Assembly (NCBI GenBank): GCA_037102815.1
Contig: BTPP01000002.1
Location: 186,001-250,000 of the forward strand
Direction: 5' to 3'
From: Neurospora intermedia
Taxonomy: Eukaryota; Ascomycota; Sordariomycetes; Sordariales; Sordariaceae
Length of the DNA: 64,000 nt
The translations under genes and the position numbers were made by a program. The first letter of the stretch is position 1; the number at the start of each line of letters is the position of its first letter. The notes under the pieces were generated by a model. It had not been told where the DNA came from. It saw only the letters and a list, made by a program, of their open reading frames with translations, and did not search any database. Below, one piece after another: positions 13,481-25,542 of the stretch.

Positions 13481-15274
13481 CCGGATTTATAAACCGGATT
13501 TCGACCAATCGAGGACTCAGACCTTTTTTTTGGGCTTTCTCACCCAATACCGTCAAATACACTGAAAGAATGGATGCACGGACCGCAAATATAAAAGATT
13601 GGAAAGATTCAATTTCAATTTCTACAGTAGGCGCGCAGCGCCCTTTCCATGTGCGCGCAGCGCACGGGCCGCAGGCCCCCTTCCCGGCCGCAGGCCGCCC
13701 ATGCCCAAAAAAGAGGTCTGATTCTGAGATAATGACCAGCACGGTCAGCACCTGGAGGACGGGATTGGCGCCGACGGGCGGAGACCTCCGGTTGGGGTTT
13801 TGGCGGGGGGCTTGGAGAAATGGCGGGGTTTTCCCTTTGTCGATTGTCGGTTGTCCGTAGGTGTCTGTGCGCCACTGCCGCCCCTGGAGGATCTAGAGCT
13901 GAGAACCCTGGAAGGGGATCAGGCAAGCCCCTGGGCTTTGAAGAACCCCCATGACCAAACCGCCTGTAGATCCTTTCACTTGGCTGTGTTTACATTCCCC
14001 TGATGACCTCGTGATCGGTCGATGATGTTCGTCAACTCCCGTTTGACTGCTACTGGCTCACAGAATGAGGAGATGATGCTTTATAGCTTCTGGCTGTGTC
14101 ATCCCGTGATCAATGATAGTCATCAATGACGGGAGGTATGAGATGGAAGAGAGCAACGGCGGGATGTGCTCCATGTTATCCGGGGACGTTATCTCCCATG
14201 ACAACCAACCCATCTCCACACTTAGCTTCCCTACCTACCTAGCTCCCATTCCCAGCTCACCAGTAGTCAGCCCATGGTATCTCCCGCTCGTCTACACTAC
14301 TACATGACCCCCTATTCTCCTATCAACATCAACACGTTGTGTGTGTTTCAGCTGAGACTCGTATCGGGAATGGAAAGGCAGATAACGAAACTCCGACAGA
14401 TTCAGTCCAATCGAGACCATCCACGCCTCCATGCACCTTGAACGTACCTACCTACCTACATACGATAGGTAACACAGCCCAGCTTGTGCGGCAGCATGTT
14501 TAGATCTGTAGTTATCAATTGTGATCGTACACTAGGATGGTGAGCTTGGAGAGCTTGGTTAAATGGTTGGTCTGTGAGGTAAACATTCAGGGACCTTCCC
14601 TCCACCAGAATGTCAAAGAGACGGCTATGTTGGCGGCCCATTGGCAAACAATGACTCCCAACGTGTTTCAGTCACTGGTCGGGATTGCGGCGTTGTAGTG
14701 TTACAACGGGAAAACAAAAGGAGGCGGAGTTCTTGGTCCGTGTCTTGGTATTTGGACCATAAAGCTTGTCCGCCATTTGAAGATAGGTAAAGAAGCTGGA
14801 GACGAAAAAGAGAACAGGGCCAACCGGAAGTAAGTGGTTCGTTTATTCGTTCACCGCACTGCCCACACCCACCGCCTTGTACTTACTATCTTGCTTACAT
14901 CCCCATGCCAGGTCTAGGTACATGACAACCGAAGTAGATCTGGCGGCATACGTAGGTAGGTAGGTAGGTAGAGGTAGTGGTAGTATGACGGGTATATATG
15001 AAGGGGACTATTCCCCGCCAAAGTGACTTGATGAGATCCCCTGATTTTTCTTGTTCCTGGATTGCTGCCACACTAGCTAGACTTCTTTTGTTGATCAACA
15101 ACCGCCACTACATCATCATCCATCTACACGTGTAGTACCCCATCATATGACAACAACAAGAATAACAACAAAGAACATCATCACCACCACCACCACCTTT
15201 AACCAAACTTTCACTTTACACCATCTTCCACTTCTCTTCACTCACGAAATAATAAATATTCCCACGCAAACACA
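13481..15274. other. Intergenic region at heterochromatin edge
   Basis: Composition switches to normal near 13,480. The stretch contains the GC hairpin cluster at 13,630-13,697, a GGTA-type microsatellite at about 14,952-14,975, and a CA/AAC-rich leader just before the first gene (15,110-15,274), probably its 5' untranslated region. Short open frames here lack codon bias or conserved motifs, and I call none of them a gene. Confidence 0.6.
13630..13697. repeat. Cluster of four GC-rich hairpins with GCA loops
   Basis: Four short perfect inverted repeats follow one another: GGCGC-GCA-GCGCC (13,630-13,642), GTGCGC-GCA-GCGCAC (13,651-13,665), GGGCC-GCA-GGCCC (13,666-13,678) and CGGCC-GCA-GGCCG (13,685-13,697). 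All have the identical three-base loop GCA but different stems. DNA hairpins with a GNA triloop are known to be unusually stable. Function is unknown. Confidence 0.85.
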
Positions 15275-17480
15275 ATGGGATCTCACGCACCTGTACCGGC
15301 CTCGGCCGAACCAACAGTAATCTACTCGTCCGGCCGTCTCAACTCCTCGGCAGAATCACCAGTGGGGCCACCACCCGAACCCGACTTCCGCCTGCTCCAC
15401 TTCAATGACGTCTACCACCTCGACGCTTCCTCAGCCGAACCCGTCGGCGGCATTTCGCGCTTCATGACTGCCGTCAACGAGTATCGCAACGATGAGCGGT
15501 ACCAAGGACAAGGGAAGCCGGAGCTGGTCACGCTGTTTTCGGGCGATGTGTTCAATCCGAGTCTGGAGAGTTCGGTGACCAAGGGCAGCCACATGGTTCC
15601 GATTCTGAACAAGATTGGGACTCAGTGCGCTTGTGTTGGTGTATGTCTCCGTATCCATTTATTCCGTTCCATTCCAAGCTCCGTGTTTACTGACAATTAC
15701 ATTAAAAAAAAAACAGAACCACGATCTCGACTTTGGCGTCCTGCAATTCCAACACCTGACCTCAAAATGCGCCTTCCCCTGGCTTCTCGCCAACGTCCTC
15801 GACCCCGCGCTCGGCGAAAATGTGCCCATTGGCAACGCCGGCCGCACCCACATGATCACGACCGCCAACGGGCTCAAGATCGGCCTGCTAGGCTTGGGCG
15901 AGCGCGAATGGCTTGAAACCATCAATGCCTTGCCTCCCAACCTCATTTACCGCTCCGCGACCGAAGTCGCCAAAGAGCTGGTGCCCGAATTGCGAGCCCA
16001 AGGAGCCGATCTCATTGTCGCCCTAACGCACATGCGCGAACCAAACGATCACAAGCTGGCGAGACAGATGGACGGGGAGATTGACATCATTCTGGGCGGA
16101 CACGACCACTTTTATGCGCACAGCCTGATCAACGGCACGCATGTGCTGCGGTCGGGGTCCGATTTCAAGAACCTGTCATACCTAGAAGTGCGCCGACCTG
16201 TTTCACCACCCACGGAACCGGGGCAGCCAAAGTGGGATGTAGATATTTGGAGGCGGGACATTTACAGCACTATTCCCCGCGATCCGCCGACAGACCAGTT
16301 GGTGGATAAACTCACCTCAAAGCTAAAGAAGTCGCTCGAGAAACCGATCGGCTTCAGCGCTGCCCCCCTCGACGCACGATTCACGACGGTGCGTCTGCGC
16401 GAAAGCAACATTGGAAACTTTGTCTGCGACATTATGCGCCTGCACTACCACGCCGACATCGCCATCATGGCCGCCGGCACGATCCGCGGCGATCAGATCT
16501 ACCCGCCCGGTCCGATCCGCGTCAAGGATGTGACCGACTGCTTCCCCTTTGAGGATCCCGTGGTGGTCATCAAAGTCAAGGGACAAGCAGTTTGGGACGC
16601 GCTCGAAAATGGCGTTTCCCTCTTCCCGGCCCTCGAAGGCCGGTTTCCCCAAGTATCCAACATCAAATTCGTCTTCGACCCTTCCCTACCATCAGGAAAG
16701 CGAGTCACCAGCGTAGAAGTCGGCGGCGAACCGATCGACCTGGACAAGACCTACACAATGTCAACGAGGGGGTACATGGCCCGCGGCAAAGACGGGTATA
16801 CCTCTCTGCTCGTCCAACCCGAAGGCGGCGAATGCGAGGAAGTCGTCTCGGAAGAGAACGGCATTCTCATCTCCATGATGTTACGACAGTACTTTATGGC
16901 GCTCAAAGCCCTCGACAAATGGGCTTTCTGGGGCGCCGAAGAGGATCGCCACTGGGGCAAGGTCGTCAAGGGGGTGGATGAGTATAGAGAACCTTCCAAA
17001 TCCCTGACTTCTACCCTAGAACCCAAGACGGGAGACGGTTGCGATAAGGAAACGTGCGTCATTGACGCCGAAGCAAAGAAAGACGAACAAGAAGAACCCA
17101 CACCCGCTGGTCAAGATGGCGCTGGCTCCTCCACACCCATCTCGAACTGGAAATTCTGGACACCCGCTAAGCTTAGAGAGCGAAGGTCGACGGTGAAACC
17201 ATTGAGAGAGTCGCAAACGGCCGTGGGAGATACCAGTGCTTCCGATAGCGAAAGCAGTTCAGGGAGCAGACCCAGCTCGCGGGTAAGCGGCAGAGACGCG
17301 GATGTGAAGCTGATTGATCGCGAGATGAGGATCATGAGGCGGGTGGCGAGGAAGTGGTGTCGGTTGGCGGGGGTGCAGAGCAAGGCATGCGATTGTTTGG
17401 ATGAGGGCGAGTTTGACGTGCCGTGGACGAAGGCAGTGGCGCCGAGGGTGGAGGGGAGGATTGTGGAGGTTGGGGCTTGA
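15275..17480 (+). CDS. 5'-nucleotidase family metallophosphoesterase
   Basis: Predicted protein of 709 residues from two exons (15275-15640, 15717-17480). The 76-bp intron has donor GTATGT and branch ACTGAC, and splits the family's GNHD motif exactly after glycine, which supports the splice. Metal-binding motifs follow the calcineurin-like phosphoesterase order: F-N-D near residues 43-45, S-G-D 89-91, G-N-H-D 122-125, T-H near 226-227 and G-G-H-D-H 249-253. The C-terminal substrate domain of 5'-nucleotidases follows, with a G-N-F box and an F-P-F-E-D box. No signal peptide is visible, so it is probably cytosolic, unlike secreted UshA-type enzymes. The last 150 or so residues are a Ser/Glu-rich extension ending in a short basic segment. 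Likely substrates are nucleoside monophosphates or related phosphoesters; the exact one is not readable. The ATG at 15275 follows a clean CA-rich leader. Confidence 0.88.
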
Positions 17481-20400
17481 TTTTTGATTTTGGTTAGATG
17501 TAGTTAGTGCTAAGATGGCGAGAAGGCGAGGGATGGAGCATGGCCATGGTGAGGATGGAGGGGGAGAGAGAGGGAAGGTGATGCTATACCCAATGCTGCG
17601 AGTCTTGCTTTTTTGCCCCCCTCCTTTCGGGGATTTAGGAGAATACCTCTAGCGGAATAAGAACACCGTTGAGTTCAACGACGAATGACCTGACCTAATC
17701 AACTTGAAGCACACTTTGGTGGCATTTTGACAGACCAGACAGTGATAGTGACAGCTCGGTTTCATCATCACGCATCCCGTCCTTTGAGAGAAGTGGAAGC
17801 CAAGAAGCTTTATCACCATCTCCGCACGTTATTATCGGAAGACGTTATCAAAACCCCAAATCTCGCCCTACAGTTTCCTCTTACGGAAGTACACAGACCT
17901 CTTTCTTGTCAAGCCGTGTCCTTCGGCTAAACAAGCTTTGCAACCCAAAATGTAGCATTCCACCCAAACAGCCCCCTTTTGGACAGGTTGAGTTGCACAA
18001 AGGGGTTTGTTATCAGGACTTGTGCTACCCTCTATCTTTTACGTCTCATCACATCGGATTATCTTTACAAGTCCTTTACTACCCACTCCTCAAACGCCCT
18101 CGGTGATTGTTGTTGGGGATTGACTGCCTAGGGTAACTCTGGATTTCATGATGTTGAGAAGGAGGTGAGGAAGTCGTGGTCCACTACCACCATTCATCTT
18201 TCAAGGTGTTTATGCCAGTCTAGTTCTATGCCTACACCCTCTTTCCACTCTCTATACCTATCTACACACCCTCTTCACACCCTTTTCATGACTTTTTTTT
18301 CTTTTTTTCATCTTTTTCTTTTTTTTTTTTCCCCCGTCATCACACTCCTACCCTCCATCTCGTCAAAAGTTGTCATCACGTAATCGACCGTTCGCCCATC
18401 CATCCAACAGCCATGCAGCCAGCCAACCATCCAACCAGCACCCGTCCTGATGACAAACAATCATGAACCACTTGCCAAGTTCAGCATGAACCCGCAGAAT
18501 TCTTTTTCGGTTCGGTTTCGTCTTCCACCAGGGGCAGCTCCCCTCCCCTCCCCTCGTTCCCCATCATCCATTCCGTCCCTCCGTCTTCCACTCCATGTCC
18601 TCATTCTTCCATGCAGGTACACTACATACACATGTAGTAATCACAGGAACGGCATTGGATCCGAAAGAGGAGGCGCGCGGGGGTGGCCTGCACCTGTAGA
18701 GGTAGTGTATGTACCTGCAGATACTTTCCTGCAGGAAATCATAAAATTCCTTCCTTTCAGCACCCTGCCTGCATATACCTTCCTCTTAGTTACCTCGCTC
18801 CATCCATCTCCATCTCGATCTCGACCACCGACCCACACAGGTTCATGGAAGTTGCCTTATGCATTTCTGTACCCGCACACGTTTCACACCCGAGACAAGT
18901 GCAATCACACAGAACATTGGACAGACATTGCGAAACACTTCATGCGATATGATTTGGGTTGGTAGTTTATGCATTGCACGCATGCAGGCATGCAGGCATC
19001 GCGAACCCCATTTTGTATTTGTCTCCCCTCTTTTTCGGAGGAGATTTCTCACTTTTCCCAACAAGGCAATGAGATGCTGACGGGAGATTTCTCGGCTCAA
19101 CCCCTCGGCTCGTGGAAGCGATGGACGATGTCACGCCGTCACGCGCGCGCAATTTCCGCTGCCCGCTGCGGGTGGTGCCTGTCAAGCCTGTGTCTGGCCT
19201 GGGCTGGAACGTGCCTGGTGGTAGCAGCCTAGGTGGGCGGTTTTGGTGCGAGGTGTTACATTACAGTTATACAGGGTGGCATTTCTGTAATGTAGGCGAA
19301 GTCATCACCAAAGAATGGAAGCGACTAAGCTATCGGTCAGCTTTTGGTGATGTGAGGGAAAATCCGGAACAAACCAAAAGCGCTTCACGACGATCTCTCG
19401 GTTCGACGGCAAACATCAACCAAAAAAGGGTTATCATTGCCATACGCATAATCTCAAAACAAATGGCACAGGGAGGACCCTGGGGAATTCGGCTACCAAA
19501 TTCCTCAGCTGAAAGACATTTCGTACCTAGCCCTACCCAGACACCTCATCCCCGTCCGGCCCGTCGCAGCCCTCGGAGCTGGAGGACGCTATTCCCAAAC
19601 GAGACACCATCACGCGCCGCCCAGTGGCTCCTCGACCTCTTGGCGTTATTTTGCGATTTCCCCAGGGCTCCATCTTTTCCCTCTTTGTCTCCGACCCTTG
19701 GCCTCACCATCCCTGTTTCCGCGTGGTGGTTTCGTTTCTTTTTTCGTATATTTTTTTTTTCTTCATGATCCCCCTGCTTCCCGGTTGATCGTTGCCGTGG
19801 CTGACAGCTCAGATCAGATCTCTTTTCTTCTTCATCGTCTTCATCACAGCAGTGAATCGGACAGCAGAAATAGCTGATCATGACTCGGCATCACCATGTG
19901 TCTGAGCGCCACGCCACATGGCCAAGAAGACGCCGCTGATGAAGCGGTTTGGGGCTTTGAGACGGCGGCGGAGTGAAAAACTCCAAACAGCCTAGTTCTA
20001 GAAGGTCTGGAGTCATGGAATGCGAGGATTCCCCTATTTGATGGCGGCTGGGAAAAACGAGTACACTAGCAGCAAGGAGTCTCGTGGGTGGGTTTAGCCT
20101 CGGCCTAGGCTGCTTGGAGTCAACAGAAAAAGTTGGAAGCGAAGTTTGGTTTTTTTTCCGCACGGACACGGGCCGACAGACCGGCAAGAAGTTGCTGCCC
20201 GATCAATGGATGAACCCATCCAGTCAATAGTCCAGAGAGGATGGATGGCTCGATGGGATGAACCACACTGTAGCCTGTTCATCACCCTCTCCTGACCCAC
20301 TATCAAGGTCAAAGCACAAGGTGGCCTTCACTAGTCTAGAACTCGTCGGTCGTATGCGAACCAGGGGACCCGGACCTGTCAGACCGGAGCTCGGTTTCCC

Positions 20401-21023
20401 TTCTCAACCACTAGCACCGGGTGTTCGGCGACTATGCCCTGCCACGGGGAACTTCCACGCTGGGAGAGGGTCATGAAGAAGGGAAGATGAGGAGAACGAG
20501 GGTGGTTACATGTGTGTGATGGTCTGGAGGAGGGGAGGGGTGCCCTTAAGATCACCTTTTATCTTCATGTCGTCTTCCCCTTGCTCTGCAGCACATGGCG
20601 GGCTTGCTTGCTTGCTACCTCGTCTAGTCAATCTTTTCTTGACCTTCAGAGATTTCCGCTACCACTGTTGCAGTACTAAAATAGTGGGAGTCTAGCACTG
20701 CGACATACTCGAAAGGAAATAAAGAGTAGGATATAGGGCTGTTGGGCTGTCGTCGTCGATCATTCATTCATTCATTTCGGGCTTTACACTACACTACACC
20801 ACGACCTGCGATCTGCGATCACATCAAAAGGGAAGGAAATCGATGCTGGCGTCAAGAAAGTAGACGGACGACGGACGACGGACGACGGATCCTGTCATTC
20901 AATGATCGAGCACAAACGATAAACACCTACCGACGAGAAGGAATCACAAACAAGACAAGAAAAGGGGAGATATCAGGAATATCGAACCAAAACACCAATA
21001 CACACATACACACATTCGCCAGC
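17481..21023. other. 3.5 kb gene-free region, probable long leader/promoter
   Basis: No supported gene. Visible contents are T- and C-rich tracts (18,290-18,345), an overlapping CATG-rich patch near 18,975-19,000, a TTCA tetramer run at about 20,760-20,778 and a GACG-type tandem at about 20,863-20,888. The last few hundred bases before 21,024 are CA/AC-rich, typical of a Neurospora 5' leader. Several short upstream ATG frames exist. The region could hold a long regulated promoter or an untranslated transcript. Confidence 0.5.
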
Positions 21024-22390
21024 ATGAGAATCCCACCACCAGACGTCCTGGCCCAATGGCCAACACCAAACTACGTCAACCCCGAAAGCCGAGGACCGGG
21101 CCTCACCATCATCGAACTCATCATGCTTCCGCTCTCTCTCATGTTCCTTGGTCTCCGTCTCTACGTGCGCGGTCGCCTACTACGCAAAACGGGATGGGAT
21201 GACTGGTTCATGGTCATCGCCTCGGTATGTCATGTCTTCTGCTGCTGTTCTTCTTCCAAACACAGCCAACTAACATAATCCAGATCTTCGGCACCACCGT
21301 CTCCATCTGCGTCATCCTCGCCTACACCACTTTCGGCTGGGACAAGCACATCTGGGACCTAACCGTGACCGAAATCTCCCATGGGCGCAAGATCTCCATG
21401 GCCACGCAAGCCGTCTTCATCATGTCCTCCTGCTTCTCCAAAGTCTCCATCCTAGTGTCCTACCTCGCCCTGGCGCCCATGAACTCGTGGTTCCGCCGCC
21501 TGACCAAGGTCTCCATGGTCTTTATCATCGCCATGAACTGCGGCTCCTTTATTCTGTTGTTCACACAATGCCACCCCGTGTCATCGTACTGGAGCCTGAT
21601 CCAGTCCGACAGCACCGACTGCATCCAGGAGTACGCGCCGCTCATGACGCACGCCATCGTCACCGCCCTCGCAGATTTCATTGTGTGGGTCTTGCCGCTT
21701 CCGACTTTCTTTCGGGCGCATATCCCCATTCACCAGCGTATTATTCTCGTGGTGCTGTTTAGTTTTGGTTTGCTGGTCGTCTTTGCGGCGTGCATCAGGA
21801 TGTACTGGGTCCATTACGTGGTGTGGGAGACGTGGGATCCGACGTGGGAGGGTAACCAGCTGTGGGCGTGGACGGCGGTGGAGATCCATTTGGGTATCAT
21901 GTGCGGGTGTGTCCCGTACTTCAAGAGTTTGTTTCGGTTTTGGAAGGGCAAGACTTCGAGAAGAGGGACGAGCAATAAGGGAACTGCGCAGAGTTGGGCG
22001 GGCAGTAGACGAGATGGTGGCGGCGGTGCGGGTGTAGGTGGGAGTAGTAAGATTGGTGATGAGCGGCAAAGGCAGGGGCAAAACTCGAGGGTGGAGGTGA
22101 GAAAGGTCATTAGCTTTTCGAGTGAGAGGAGCGAGGAGCCGTTGAGTCCGACCATGGGGACTGCGTGTACTGTGAGTGTGGATGGTGTGGAGGAGATTGA
22201 ACTGCAGGAGAAAAGGACGAGTGCGTTCAGTGCCGCGTCGAGGGAGGTCGAGGATCAGAAGGGGGGAGGACATGCTCACCAGGGAGAGTGGGGGTTTGAG
22301 TTTGATGGGGCGAGAGGGGTGCAGCATAGCAAGAGCTTGTCGGCGGAGAGTACGTTTGGGAACAAGGTCGAGATTTGGCGGGGGAGGTGA
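21024..22390 (+). CDS. Fungal rhodopsin-domain (PTH11/SAT4-like) membrane protein
   Basis: Predicted 435-residue protein from exons 21024-21224 and 21284-22390. The 59-bp phase-0 intron has GTATGT and a CTAAC branch. The N-terminal 285 or so residues contain about seven hydrophobic segments. Family signatures are visible: R-x-Y-x-R-x-R after helix 1, W-D-D-W at 56-59, a G-W-D-K/H-I-W loop, a C-x-P-V-x-x-Y-W loop between helices 4 and 5, A-D-F before helix 5, and E-x-x-x-G-I-x-C-x-C-x-P in the last helix. This is the fungal rhodopsin/PTH11-related domain found in plasma-membrane receptor-like proteins. No N-terminal CFEM domain is present, so it is the short class. The cytoplasmic tail (about 150 residues) is Gly/Ser/Arg-rich and probably disordered. 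Ligand unknown. Confidence 0.85.
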
Positions 22391-23132
22391 TGATCACAAC
22401 AGACATACCTCTAGGATGGGATAAGCGTATGCGTCATGTCTTATGTCAATCGTTTCTAATTTACTTTGTCAACGTCTATCTGCCTCAGTTGTTTACCTGC
22501 GAGTTGTGAATTTTTGGTTCGTGAAGATGGCGTGGTGGTGGTCGTTGACGATAGCCAGCCCAGCAAGAGGCCGGGACAGGGAGAAGAGGATACGCCCGCG
22601 GGAGTTAAATGATGTTCTTCATAGCCACCTATGTTAAAGTTATTGGAAGTGAGTGAGGGAAGCAACCCTTCCCATGTTTTGGTGATGGCTGTCTGACGAT
22701 GTGGAGAGGAAGGGGGAGCCAACCGAAAGACACTCATGTAACCCGAACCCTGAATCTTTGATTTGAGCCCACTGTAACCACAGCATACTGCAGCGGAAGG
22801 TTCCCCGCTGCATGACGCGAACGCACTGATAAGGTGCCTAACGACGATAAGACTTCCCCCAAGCAACGGATTGTTGACTTTCTCTCGCCTTTTCCTCAAC
22901 ACCAAAACACCAATTGTGAACACCGCATTGCTCAACTCTTTTCCAGCTGACTAACGCGCTACCGGAGTAAAACTGACAGCGCGAACTCTTACATCCATCA
23001 ATCCCCACGACATTGAGCTACTCCAGCGTGTCGCAACCGCAATTGCCCCGCGATCCTCGGACACCAGCTTCCACAGCTAGAGTTAGACAGCTTAGTCGAC
23101 TCAACCAGCGACAACACGGGCAGACTTTCAAG
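22391..23132. other. Intergenic region
   Basis: A stretch of about 740 bp between the membrane-protein gene and the kinetochore gene. The reading frame of the downstream gene is open for about 120 bp before its first ATG but starts there without one, so this part is probably 5' leader. Nothing else is recognisable. Confidence 0.5.
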
Positions 23133-24542
23133 ATGCCACCACAAGGTCGCAAACGACAACGGACTGAAACCGAGCCCGAACCCGAACCGCGACGTTCATC
23201 TACCTCCCCCGTCCGACAATCTTCCTCGGAAATCCTCGAGCAAGAAGAGTCGCGACCACCGTTCTACAACACCACCCTCTCGACGCACCGAGTCTCCCCT
23301 CTTTACCTTGGCAAACAACCGCTCGACCGCGACCGATTACAGACTCTCTCACAACGATTGCGCGAAATACTAGTTGGGGACGTTGTCCGTGGCGTTGAGG
23401 TCGGGTTAGGAAGAGCTGACGGAGAGGATGGCGTGATGGGAAGAGCTGGGGCGTTAGAGTACGTCGACATACGGTGGGTTAGCATGGGCGCCGTACTGGA
23501 TATCACCAGCCCCGAAACAAACGACAGCGAGAACGAGGATGGAGATGCCACACCACGAACAGATCTCGACTGGCCAGCGCTTGTGTCCGATCTTCAAGAC
23601 AAGAAAGCCCTCCACATTCTTCTCCGGTACGAAACCGCCGAATGCACCGCACTTCTCCTACCATCATCCGCGAATCAACAACAACCAGACCCACCAACAA
23701 CCCAATTCACCATCTCCAACTCCCAACCAACCGACCTTCCAAAGCCCGCCCACTTCCTCCACCTCCCTTTCCTCCTCCTTCGAATGCCCGCCCCTCTCAA
23801 ATCAGTAATCAGCGACTTCCTCTCCACAACCTTCGACTGCCGCGTCAGCTCCCTCCGTCTCGGCACTCGAAGTCTTGTTCAATCATGGGAATCATGGATT
23901 CGCACAGCTGGACTACCTGAAAAAGGACCACTCGCCAAGGACGTGGTACTCAATATTGGCTTCTACATCCCACCGCCCGAAAACAATGGAACCACCCCTG
24001 ACGCCACTCCCGCCACGGGAGAGGACAATGAAGGACCCAGTCAGGAACCGCTGGGGATAAAGGGGATCGATGTCATTATCCCTGCTGCTGACGTGCGGGG
24101 GTTCGTACGAGCCGGGAAGCAGATCCAGAGCGATAAGGAGAAGGAAAAGGAAAAGGAAAAGGAAAAGGAAAAGGAAAAAGGGAAGGGCAAGACCAAGGAA
24201 AAGCAGGCGTGGGAGATGGATATCAAGAAGCGACGGAAGTTGGCTGGTCGGCTGGGAGAGGAAGGGTGGGAGTGGAGGACTGCTGTTTCTGGAGACAAGG
24301 AGACAGCGGAGTCACCGTTTACGGAAGCCCTAGGTCGGTATGTGGACAAGCACCTGGGTTTGAACCTGTTTCATCCGGGCGTGAGGGTGACGAAGATTGC
24401 GTGTGGGGGGTTTGTCATGTCAGAAGGGAGGCTGAAGGTGTTTGCGCCGAGGGAGGAAAGAGGACAGAGGCAAAGGGCGGCGGTGTGGAAGTTGGTTTTG
24501 GGGTTGGTTGGGAAGGCTGAGGGTGGGAAGGCGTTGATGTGA
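23133..24542 (+). CDS. Kinetochore protein of the CENP-L/Fta1 (Sim4 complex) family
   Basis: Single-exon gene for 469 residues. The first ATG of the open frame is at 23133 in a good context (TTTCAAGATGCC). After a charged N-terminus comes F-Y-N-T-T at residues 44-48 followed by a R-V-S-P-L-Y box, then a long amphipathic stretch ending G-D-V-V-R-G-V; this start is characteristic of Fta1/CENP-L proteins. CENP-L pairs with CENP-N in the constitutive centromere-associated network and helps hold CENP-A chromatin. A hexanucleotide GGAAAA run (about 24,134-24,183) encodes a Lys-Glu repeat near residues 335-350, probably a variable-length disordered linker. The C-terminal part returns to a folded pattern. 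The family call is from remembered motif resemblance; a search would settle it. Confidence 0.72.
   Translation: MPPQGRKRQRTETEPEPEPRRSSTSPVRQSSSEILEQEESRPPFYNTTLSTHRVSPLYLGKQPLDRDRLQTLSQRLREILVGDVVRGVEVGLGRADGEDGVMGRAGALEYVDIRWVSMGAVLDITSPETNDSENEDGDATPRTDLDWPALVSDLQDKKALHILLRYETAECTALLLPSSANQQQPDPPTTQFTISNSQPTDLPKPAHFLHLPFLLLRMPAPLKSVISDFLSTTFDCRVSSLRLGTRSLVQSWESWIRTAGLPEKGPLAKDVVLNIGFYIPPPENNGTTPDATPATGEDNEGPSQEPLGIKGIDVIIPAADVRGFVRAGKQIQSDKEKEKEKEKEKEKEKGKGKTKEKQAWEMDIKKRRKLAGRLGEEGWEWRTAVSGDKETAESPFTEALGRYVDKHLGLNLFHPGVRVTKIACGGFVMSEGRLKVFAPREERGQRQRAAVWKLVLGLVGKAEGGKALM
24134..24183 (+). repeat. In-gene hexanucleotide (GGAAAA) repeat
   Basis: About seven near-perfect copies of a purine-only hexamer encode alternating Lys and Glu in the CENP-L-like protein. 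Copy number is likely to vary between strains. Confidence 0.85.
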
Positions 24543-25542
24543 ACACGATAGAATCGCATCATCAGTCGATCAGAAGGAAAGGCTCTGTTCTGCCTTGCTC
24601 GTTGCAGGTTCTGTTTTCTCGGTTACTACTAGCTGTGGTGCATGGCTGGCTTTTGATACCCTAATGCAACTTGGATTTCCAAACGCTGGGACTCCTTTGC
24701 CGCTGAATCTTTTGCATTGCTTTGAGACTGATCAATTGACTTGTAGAAAATGTCATTTTGGATGGTAATTCCGATTATCCCGGCGGTTCACTGCCTAGGA
24801 ATCAGTCACAGAGTTGCCGACATCAAGTGACGACGCAACATGATCGAAGAGGGTGACAACTTGTTGGGTGTCGATGTTTGGCGGTGTTGGTGTTGGCGCT
24901 GCTAAGTCGGGTAATAGTAAATTGGTGATGGTGGCAATGGTGGTGGTTGAGTGTTGGTGAGTTGGCGAAGGGGACATGGTTGTGAGAATGGTTCGGTGTT
25001 GCCGGCTCGGTGTTGGCAACTGCGGTGATGGTGAGTTGTTCGTGGTGGTGGTGGTAGTGGTGATGGCGTTAGGAGTTGGTACAGGTCTGTGATGATGCGG
25101 AGAAGGGAGAGGGTGAACGGAGTATAGATGTGGAAAACGGAAAGGGGCCAAGTGACTATATTGCGAAGGCTGAGAGGAAGGAGAGAAAGATCAATAGATG
25201 CCAAATGAAAGCATGTTCAGGAACTGACTACTATGAGATTTATGAATAATTGTCTTACAGGGGATGTATAGTCCAGTAATAGTTTATTCATTAACTTGAG
25301 ACCTTATGTCAACTTCTTCATACGTTTTCATGACGAACTAATGCATAATCTTACTTTTGATACGCTATTTCTAATATTCAAAATGTCATATCAAATCCTA
25401 TTGAGACCTTTTGACCTGCCCTTATAAGCTTTAATACTATTCGGAATGAATTTAGTCCAGTGTATAACGAATAATATACTACCAAAAATACCTAGTATAG
25501 AGGTACTAAGCTACCAAAAAAACCAGTATCGGACTGTATTAA
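24543..25542. other. Intergenic region between convergent genes
   Basis: About 1 kb. It contains TGGTGG-rich low-complexity sequence (24,870-25,080), and a more AT-rich stretch at 25,230-25,530 that probably serves as 3' region of the minus-strand neighbour. No supported gene. Confidence 0.5.

Noticed and set aside
14952-14975. Telomere-like repeat
   Set aside because: The unit is GGTA, not TTAGGG, and short. No TTAGGG array exists in the window.
21581-22327. 248-codon open frame antisense to the rhodopsin-domain gene
   Set aside because: Pro/Thr/Arg-rich shadow of a GC-rich coding exon with no motif, wholly inside a well supported gene.
24795-25151. 118-codon minus-strand frame
   Set aside because: Composed of His/Thr/Pro low complexity produced by TGGTGG repeats, without conserved pattern.
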